Source: Bdellovibrionales bacterium (GTDB taxonomy: Bacteria > Bdellovibrionota > JAFGOL01). From it: DNA of 13,090 nucleotides. Numbering within the stretch: position 1 is the first letter of the stretch; the number at the start of each line of letters is the position of its first letter. The position numbers and the translations under genes are program-made. This document shows positions 6,975-11,696 of the stretch, piece after piece. Below the pieces are notes generated by a model, which searched no databases, was not told where the DNA came from, and saw only the letters and a program-made list of their open reading frames with translations. The DNA is taken from positions 2,247-15,336 of the forward strand of contig JAKIZQ010000011.1 of the NCBI GenBank assembly GCA_022707945.1. The letters are read 5' to 3'.

Positions 6975-7412
6975 GTTTTTTTTGTTATAATCAAGTCTGT
7001 GAAAAACTACAGAAAACATCTTGATAGAATAGATGGGGACATACTAGTTATACCGGTATCTCCACCCCTTATGCCTTTGGGTGGAATTGCCTCTGCAGTT
7101 GATTGGAGGCTGAATTCAATAATATCTCACACTATCGCAGAAGAACGGTTTAATGGCCACTCTGGTTCTTTGCTACTTATTCCAACTAACAACAAAATAA
7201 ACTCAAGGTTTGTACTCCTTGTTGGGTTCGGAAAGAACTTTAAGAACGAAATTACAAAAACATTAAAAGGACTCAAAATAAACGACCTTTGTATAGTCAT
7301 ATCAAAACAATTCAAGAAAGAGATAAAAGTATCAGCTTTTGACGCCAACACAGTTAAAGAACATGATATTGGAGAAGAGAAACTATTTATATTCAAAGGT
7401 GTTGAAATATAG
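6954..7412 (+). CDS. Stand-alone protein resembling the N-terminal domain of M17 leucyl aminopeptidase
   Basis: Up to 152 aa. The pattern GDILVIPVS (residues 28-36), the hydrophobic run MPLGGIASAVDW, RFNGHSGSLLLIP and RFVLLVGFGK (~85-94) resembles the N-terminal macro-like domain of M17 leucyl aminopeptidases. The catalytic C-terminal domain is absent: the gene stops with TAG at 7410 and comF follows. It therefore cannot be an M17 peptidase; a binding or regulatory role is possible but unknown. The start is uncertain. ATGs at 6954 and 6963 and a GTG at 6999 are all in frame and none has a Shine-Dalgarno. I keep 6954 because QVFFVIIKS looks like the first beta strand of the domain. It diverges from rho and lies 60 nt before comF. 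Domain assignment is by pattern recognition. Confidence 0.6.
   Translation: MIKMASQVFFVIIKSVKNYRKHLDRIDGDILVIPVSPPLMPLGGIASAVDWRLNSIISHTIAEERFNGHSGSLLLIPTNNKINSRFVLLVGFGKNFKNEITKTLKGLKINDLCIVISKQFKKEIKVSAFDANTVKEHDIGEEKLFIFKGVEI
6963..6991 (+). promoter_or_regulatory. Possible extended -10 promoter facing away from rho
   Basis: TGTTATAAT (6983-6991) is a perfect extended -10. A weak ATGGCA lies 17 nt upstream (6963-6968), directly beside the rho -35. Transcription would start near 6998, next to an in-frame GTG at 6999, giving an almost leaderless message for the M17-like gene. Against it, the same bases read as plausible coding sequence (VIIK) if the gene begins at 6954. Confidence 0.35.
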
Positions 7413-7472
7413 ACAAACGCCAACAAGCATAATTGAAAACTAACAAGGATCTAGTCTTGCAAAAAGACACAT

Positions 7473-8093
7473 ATGAGATGCGAGCTGTGCAATAAAAAGT
7501 TCAAAACTCTTAATGTGGGACTTTGTTCCTCTTGTTATGGTAGATTGGAACCAGTGATCTATTCCAAACACCTAATGGACTTTGATCGTCATACTTTTAA
7601 GATAAACGTACTATACTCATACTCAGGCACAGCACAAGAACTCATCTATAGGTTTAAGTTCCTAAAACAAGTAGATATGTCAAAGATCATCATCGGTTTG
7701 ATTCTACAAAGTCTAGATATTAAGAACAACTTTGATCTTATAGTACCTGTACCCTCTCACCCTATTGACGAGATAAGAAGAGGTTACTCACACATGGACA
7801 TCATAGCCCATAAAATATCAGGGCCAAGTTCAATAAATTACGAGCCCATATTAAAGAGATGTTTTTTCCCTGTGTTAAAAAGGAATCAAAAATTACGTAA
7901 CAAAGAACAAAGGATATTTAATAAAGAAAGGTTTTCCTTAAGACCACGAACATCAACAATAAAGAATAAAAGGATCTTGCTCATAGACGATGTAATGACA
8001 ACAGGAGCAACCATAAAAGATTGCTCAAGAGTACTTTACAATAATGGTGCAAATTTTGTAGAAGCAGTATGTTTTTGTCTTACTCGCCTTTAG
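7473..8093 (+). CDS. ComF family phosphoribosyltransferase-like protein
   Basis: 206 aa, typical ComF length. An N-terminal zinc-ribbon-like set CxxC...CxxC (C3, C6, C18, C21) precedes a type I phosphoribosyltransferase fold. YRFKFLKQ near 59-66 and VPVPSHPIDEIRRGYSH at 91-107 are family signatures. The PRPP-binding motif ILLIDDVMTTGAT is at 168-180. ComF proteins act in DNA uptake in naturally competent bacteria; in many lineages they are kept without known competence and their substrate is unknown. No other competence gene is visible here. The ATG at 7473 is forced: an in-frame stop (TAG, 7452-7454) lies just upstream with no other start between. No good Shine-Dalgarno precedes it (AAGGAT is ~20 nt away). 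The 3' end overlaps the convergent pth by 14 nt. Confidence 0.9.
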   Translation: MRCELCNKKFKTLNVGLCSSCYGRLEPVIYSKHLMDFDRHTFKINVLYSYSGTAQELIYRFKFLKQVDMSKIIIGLILQSLDIKNNFDLIVPVPSHPIDEIRRGYSHMDIIAHKISGPSSINYEPILKRCFFPVLKRNQKLRNKEQRIFNKERFSLRPRTSTIKNKRILLIDDVMTTGATIKDCSRVLYNNGANFVEAVCFCLTRL

Positions 8094-8688
8094 GATCGTT
8101 AATTGGTTTTGACATCAAACTTCTTGCCTTCTGAAGGCCAAAGATCATATATTCGACTATAAATCTCTTACTTCTTGGAAAACAATCTTCCCACATAAAA
8201 TCCCATTCTTCTTTTGTGAAATCATCTAACACATGATCTGCAGTTCCTATTCTCTTGTCTGAAGGTCTACCAACGCCCAGTCTTATACGAATGAATTTGT
8301 CTGTGTTTAGCTCTGTAATTATGCTCTTAATACCATTGTGTCCGCCATCTCCTCCGCTGTCTTTTATCTTTATTTGGCCAAACTCAAGGTCTACGTCGTC
8401 ATGAACTATCATAAGGTTGCTTGCAAGATCAAGGTCCTTTTCTTTTGCTTTTGCAAGACCAACAACTTTTCTTACAGCCTCTCCGCTAAGGTTCATGTAT
8501 GTAAGTGGTTTTATTATTTCTACTTTGTTCCTTTGTATCTTTAACTCTGCATTAGAATATAAACTGTTCTCTTGTAAAGCCTTGCCGTTGAACTCGTTAT
8601 ATAAGTAATCAAGAAACAAAAACCCGGCGTTGTGCCGGGTTTTTGAATATTTCGAACCTGGATTGCCAAGCCCAACTATTATGAACAT
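8080..8688 (-). CDS. pth: Peptidyl-tRNA hydrolase
   Basis: Cleaves peptidyl-tRNA that drops off the ribosome and so recycles tRNA; 202 aa, normal bacterial Pth length. Signatures: IVGLGNPG at 4-11 (Asn9), TRHNAGF at 17-23 with catalytic His19, MNLSGEAV at 65-72, VHDDVDLEFG at 95-104 with Asp97, GGHNGIKSI at 115-123 with Asn118, IRLGVGRP at 135-142. It starts 8 nt after the rplY stop without a clear Shine-Dalgarno, so translation probably depends on coupling to rplY. Codons 16-24, around the catalytic histidine, form a perfect palindrome resembling an intrinsic terminator (8618-8644). It uses GC-rich codons (ACC CGG CAC AAC GCC GGG) unlike its AT-rich surroundings. The 3' end overlaps comF tail to tail. 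Confidence 0.96.
   Translation of the reverse strand: MFIIVGLGNPGSKYSKTRHNAGFLFLDYLYNEFNGKALQENSLYSNAELKIQRNKVEIIKPLTYMNLSGEAVRKVVGLAKAKEKDLDLASNLMIVHDDVDLEFGQIKIKDSGGDGGHNGIKSIITELNTDKFIRIRLGVGRPSDKRIGTADHVLDDFTKEEWDFMWEDCFPRSKRFIVEYMIFGLQKARSLMSKPINDPKGE
8618..8644. terminator. Perfect bidirectional terminator-like hairpin inside the pth coding sequence
   Basis: AAAAACCCGGC (8618-8628) and GCCGGGTTTTT (8634-8644) form a perfect 11-bp inverted repeat with a 5-nt loop. Both strands show a GC core (6 bp) followed by a run of five T. On the minus strand it sits 44-70 nt into pth, about 50-80 nt after the rplY stop, so it could attenuate pth or end prs-rplY messages. On the plus strand it could stop read-through from comF, whose end is 525 nt away. 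The structure is certain; termination is inferred and would depend on whether ribosomes cover the RNA. Confidence 0.6.
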
Positions 8689-8696
8689 GGCCGTAA

Positions 8697-9419
8697 TTAC
8701 TTCTTGTCCTTTTTAGCTTCTTTGCCGGCATCAGCTGTTTTTGCATCAGCTTTTGCAGCGCCCTCTGCGGCAGGTTTAGCCTCTCCACCTTCTGTAGCGG
8801 CTGCAGCCTCTGCACCCTCTGCGCCCTCTGCAGGAGTAGCAGGAGTTTCAACTTTCTCTTTAACGATCTTAACAGAGATAACAGCAAAAGATTTATCGTC
8901 AACGATTCTTACACCATCTGCAACTTTAATATCAGATACGTGGAGAACGTCGTTTAAGTTCATCTGGCTTATATCAATAGATATCTTTTCTGGTATATCA
9001 GTTGGCAAACATTCTACTTTTAACTGTCTTCTTTGAACGTCTATAACTCCGCCCTGTTTAAGACCAGCAGGCTCACCAACAAATTCTATAGGAAGACTAA
9101 TAGTGAGTTTTTCGCCCTTTCTTATGGCTATAAGATCCACGTTCAAGTAAACATCTGTAATAGGATCTTTCTGAACTTCTTTTATAAGAGCAGACATCCC
9201 ATTAAGTTTTGAATCCTGCGATTTAAAAACAAGAACAGAAGATCTTCCATGCTTGTTTATGAGCTTAGCGAATTCAGTAACCTGTAGAGAAAGATTTATG
9301 TTCTGTTCCATACCTCTGCCATAAAGGATGGCAGGTATATTACCTTCTCCTCTGAATCTACTTAACTCGTTCTTGGTCATCTGAGCTCTTGGTGTTACAT
9401 TAATCTCAATACTTTTCAT
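8697..9419 (-). CDS. rplY: 50S ribosomal protein L25, long Ctc/TL5 type
   Basis: Binds 5S rRNA in the large subunit; in Bacillus the same family is the general stress protein Ctc. 240 aa: the L25 beta-barrel (~1-95, with RFRGEGNIPAILYGRG at 21-36 and VYLNVDLIAI at 90-99), then the TL5-type C-terminal domain (~100-187, with LPIEFVGEPAGLKQGGV near 109-125). The tail (~190-240) is low-complexity: glutamate/alanine-rich, ending in lysines (GKEAKKDKK). It is encoded by GC-richer repetitive DNA than the rest of the gene and is probably disordered. GGAGG lies 9 nt before the ATG. The gene is 27 nt after prs and 8 nt before pth, the widely conserved prs-ctc-pth order. The plain short E. coli L25 lacks the second domain and the tail. 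Confidence 0.95.
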   Translation of the reverse strand: MKSIEINVTPRAQMTKNELSRFRGEGNIPAILYGRGMEQNINLSLQVTEFAKLINKHGRSSVLVFKSQDSKLNGMSALIKEVQKDPITDVYLNVDLIAIRKGEKLTISLPIEFVGEPAGLKQGGVIDVQRRQLKVECLPTDIPEKISIDISQMNLNDVLHVSDIKVADGVRIVDDKSFAVISVKIVKEKVETPATPAEGAEGAEAAAATEGGEAKPAAEGAAKADAKTADAGKEAKKDKK

Positions 9420-9446
9420 TTTAACAAACCTCCGTCGTTGTTACAC

Positions 9447-10397
9447 TTATATGAAAAGGGAACTTACTGATTCCCTTAAATGTATCCTTCTTATAGCTTC
9501 GCCCAACAATGATGATATTGAAAGAACCTTTATTTTTGCCAGATTCTTAGACTGTTCGTTCTGTGGGATGCTATCTGTAATATAAACTGCAGATAGTACA
9601 GATTCATGTATCCTTGATATTGCTGGCCCAGAAAGAACACCGTGTGTTGCCGCAGCAATAACCTTTACAGCCCCGTTATCTTTTACAGCCTGAGCTGTAT
9701 TACATAGCGTGCCTGCTGTGTCTATCATGTCGTCTATTATTAGTGCCACAGTATCTTTTACATCACCAATAAGGTGCATTAATTTAGCTTCATTTGGGGC
9801 GGTACGTCTTTTATCGACTATCGCAAGTCCACATCCAAGTTTTGACGCAAACCACCTTGCTCTATCAACACCACCTGCATCAGGAGAAACTATTGTAAGT
9901 TTTTGTCCTTGGAACTCTGTTTGTATCTTATTTAAAAGAACAGGTGCGGCATAAATATTATCAAAAGGCATATTAAAGAAACCTTGTATCTGTCCTGAGT
10001 GAAGATCTACGCTGAGAACTCTTGTGGCACCAGCTGTTTCTAGAACATCTGCAATAAGTCTTGCTGTTATTGGAGTTCTTGGAGTAACTTTTCTATCCTG
10101 TCTTGCATAACCAAAGTATGGAATAATAACATTAACACTTCTTGCAGAAGCTCTTTTGCAAGTATCAAGTATTACCATTAGCTCAACAAGGTTGTCATTA
10201 ACTGGTGGGCAGGTGGATTGAATAAGATATACATCGTTTCCACGTATGCTTTCTTTTATTTCTATAAAAACTTCGCCGTCGGCAAAACGTTTAACTTCCA
10301 TTGGAGTTATTGGAACACCAAGATAACCAGAAACCTTTTTAGCAAGTTCAGGGTTAGAAGTTCCTGTCAAAAGTTTCATGCATCCATCCATGTTCAT
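9447..10397 (-). CDS. prs: Ribose-phosphate pyrophosphokinase (PRPP synthase)
   Basis: Makes PRPP from ribose-5-phosphate and ATP, feeding purine, pyrimidine, histidine, tryptophan and NAD synthesis. 316 aa, standard class I length. Signatures: FADGEVFIEI at 38-47, the catalytic flexible loop YARQDRK at 97-103, the metal-binding VDLHSGQIQGFF at 130-141, SPDAGGVDRAR at 171-181, the KRR segment at 196-198 and the PRPP loop IDDMIDTAGT at 221-230. It ends in the usual ESVSSLF. AAGGAG upstream supports the ATG at 10397. It follows tRNA-Gln by 44 nt and precedes rplY by 27 nt in a probable operon. A small hairpin (9456-9477) lies in its last codons. Confidence 0.97.
   Translation of the reverse strand: MNMDGCMKLLTGTSNPELAKKVSGYLGVPITPMEVKRFADGEVFIEIKESIRGNDVYLIQSTCPPVNDNLVELMVILDTCKRASARSVNVIIPYFGYARQDRKVTPRTPITARLIADVLETAGATRVLSVDLHSGQIQGFFNMPFDNIYAAPVLLNKIQTEFQGQKLTIVSPDAGGVDRARWFASKLGCGLAIVDKRRTAPNEAKLMHLIGDVKDTVALIIDDMIDTAGTLCNTAQAVKDNGAVKVIAAATHGVLSGPAISRIHESVLSAVYITDSIPQNEQSKNLAKIKVLSISSLLGEAIRRIHLRESVSSLFI
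9456..9477 (-). other. Small hairpin in the last codons of prs
   Basis: On the minus strand AAGGGAA (9477-9471) and TTCCCTT (9462-9456) form a 7-bp stem with an 8-nt loop, followed by TTC. It overlaps the codons for the conserved ESVSSLF ending. The stem is AT-rich and the T-run short, so any attenuation between prs and rplY would be weak. It may be chance. Confidence 0.3.
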
Positions 10398-10441
10398 TTT
10401 TTTTAACTCCTTATTTTATATTAGGACACACCATCAATAAC

Positions 10442-10518
10442 TGGCTGGGGCGCCAGGACTCGAACCTGGGAAATGCAAGGATCAAAACCTTGTGCCTTAC
10501 CAGCTTGGCTACGCCCCA
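10442..10518 (-). tRNA. tRNA-Gln (anticodon UUG)
   Basis: The minus strand folds as a full tRNA. The acceptor stem TGGGGCG pairs with CGCCCCA, followed by G73 and an encoded CCA. The D arm is GCC-AAGCTGGTAA-GGC. The anticodon stem is CAAGG/CCTTG around loop TTTTGAT with anticodon TTG, and the T arm is CCAGG-TTCGAGT-CCTGG. The U1-A72 start and the UUG anticodon identify glutamine. The variable region CATTTC has six bases against CATTC in E. coli tRNA-Gln; whether this is natural or a one-base sequence error cannot be told here. The gene lies 9 nt after spoVG and 44 nt before prs, so it is probably cut out of the polycistronic transcript by RNase P and 3' processing. Confidence 0.97.
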
Positions 10519-10527
10519 AGCATTTCC

Positions 10528-10830
10528 TTACGCGCCGGTATTGTCTGTATCGTAATCCTTTTTAGTTGCATCAGGTGACTTTAGTGTCTCGTTGTACTTG
10601 TCAAAGATGGCTTTTTCTAAAGTCTCTCTCATCTCTGCATTAGAAGGATGAACTATGTCACGATAACTTCCATCTTTCATTCTTCTGCTAGGCATAGCGA
10701 CGAACAACCTGTTGTTCCCTTGGATAACTTTGAGGTCGCGAACTACAAAACAATTTTCGAATGTAACTGTAACATACGCTTTCAACTTGTCTTCGTTCAC
10801 TGGATAAACTTTAATTTCTGTGATCTTCAT
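10528..10830 (-). CDS. spoVG: SpoVG family RNA/DNA-binding regulator
   Basis: 100 aa. The conserved SpoVG fold is clear: MKITEIKVYPVNEDKLKAYV at 1-20, then FVVRDLKVIQGNNRLFVAMP at 28-47, SRRMKDGSYRDIVHP at 48-62, and a C-terminal helix (MRETLEKAIFDKY). The last ~20 residues are polar and acidic. Named for a Bacillus septation and sporulation phenotype, the family binds nucleic acid and acts as a global post-transcriptional regulator in several non-sporulating bacteria; no sporulation genes are visible here. I use the ATG at 10830, preceded by GAGAGG at 6 nt, rather than an in-frame ATG 13 codons upstream (10869) lying within the ispE tail. This ATG overlaps the distal ispE stop as ATGA, so the two genes look translationally coupled. 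Confidence 0.95.
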   Translation of the reverse strand: MKITEIKVYPVNEDKLKAYVTVTFENCFVVRDLKVIQGNNRLFVAMPSRRMKDGSYRDIVHPSNAEMRETLEKAIFDKYNETLKSPDATKKDYDTDNTGA

Positions 10831-11696
10831 ACTGAACCTCTCAATACTTTTGTTGTGCAGAAGAACCATTCTTCAGGAACAGCTTCGTAGGCCTTAGAAG
10901 GGTCTTTGTCAAAAAGAGCAAAAACAGCACTTCAACTTCCACTCATCATGCATACAAGGGGACTAGCCTTGTCAAGAAAGTGCTTAACTTCTAAGATCTG
11001 GGGAACCATTCTAACACTTGGACCCTCAAGATCATTAGAAAGTCCAACAAGTTCACCTGCATCTTTAAGCCCTTGAAAAGTCAAACTTCTCAAGTGTTCC
11101 TTGCGTTTAGCATTTAAGCTTTTTAATGTCAAATTCAAAGTAATATTGCTATAGACCTTGCCAGTATCAAGCCCAGCAAGGGGTTTTGCCACCACTACCC
11201 AATAATCTTTAAAAACATCAAAGGGACTTAAGATTTCTCCTATCCCCTCAACATAACAAGGTTTTTTCTTTAAAAAGAAAGGTACATCCGCCCCAACACC
11301 AAGCCCTATCTGCTCCATTTCCTTTTGATCAAGCTTTAAGCTCAAAAGTTCATTGCATGCCAATATAAAACTTGCGGCATCAGAACTACCCCCACCAAGC
11401 CCTGCTTGGAAAGGAATATTCTTTTTTATCTCAACCTTAAAACCGTAATCAAGTTTACAGTGTTCCTTTATAGCCACATAAGCTTTGTATACAGTGTTCT
11501 TTGTCTTTTCTACGTTAAAGGCGAATGGACCACTGGTGATAACATCTAAGTCGTTAGTGTTTTTGCAAGGTGTTATATCTAAATCATCATAAAGCCCAAT
11601 GGGTAAAAATATAGACGCCAGCTCGTGATAACCGTTGGGTCTTTTATCTGTAAGATAAAGACCCAGATTAATTTTTGCTGGCGCTAAGTATTTCAT
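10827..11696 (-). CDS. ispE: 4-diphosphocytidyl-2-C-methyl-D-erythritol kinase, interrupted by an in-frame UGA
   Basis: GHMP kinase that phosphorylates CDP-ME in the MEP pathway to isoprenoid precursors. Signatures: PAKINLGL at 6-13 with catalytic Lys8, RPNGYHEL at 19-26, the ATP-binding loop AGLGGGSSDAA at 98-108, and GADVPFF at 135-141 with catalytic Asp. The gene stops at UGA, codon 255 (10934-10932), directly after CMMSGS. Reading on in frame gives SAVFALFDKDPSKAYEAVPE and 14 more residues, ending at TGA 10829-10827. That is the expected IspE C-terminus (family pattern MSGxGxxVFAxF), and the total of 289 residues is normal. The UGA replaces the second Gly of the GSG motif, one base from GGA. 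An ORF-only reading would end at 10932 (254 aa). Its ATG overlaps the degP stop as ATGA; spoVG overlaps its end. Possible causes: sequence error, recent nonsense mutation, read-through. Confidence 0.88.
10932..10934 (-). other. In-frame UGA at a conserved Gly codon of ispE
   Basis: The local codons are AGT GGA AGT TGA AGT GCT (S-G-S-stop-S-A). The family motif requires glycine at the stop position. A single G-to-T change from GGA accounts for it. The 34 downstream codons remain open and conserved in character, which argues against an old pseudogene. Confidence 0.85.

Noticed and set aside
7127..7426. Minus-strand open frame opposite the M17-like gene.
   Set aside because: Low-complexity translation with no ribosome site, lying antisense to a frame with recognisable domain pattern.
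10831..10869. SpoVG starting at 10869 with 13 extra residues.
   Set aside because: The family begins at MKITEIK, and GAGAGG lies just before 10830. The extension is the ispE tail read in another frame.
10932..10934. Selenocysteine at the ispE UGA.
   Set aside because: The position is a small conserved Gly in a nucleotide-binding motif, not a redox cysteine, and I see no convincing SECIS-like hairpin just downstream.
10827..11696. Genetic code 25 (UGA as glycine, as in SR1/Gracilibacteria) to explain the ispE UGA.
   Set aside because: No other recognised gene in about 4,000 codons has an internal UGA, and glycine is otherwise written GGN. UGA also serves as the apparent stop of the MBL hydrolase, degP and the distal end of ispE. 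Reading through the last would run tens of codons out of frame into spoVG. The MBL and degP stops do have a TAA or TAG within four codons downstream, so those two alone are not decisive.
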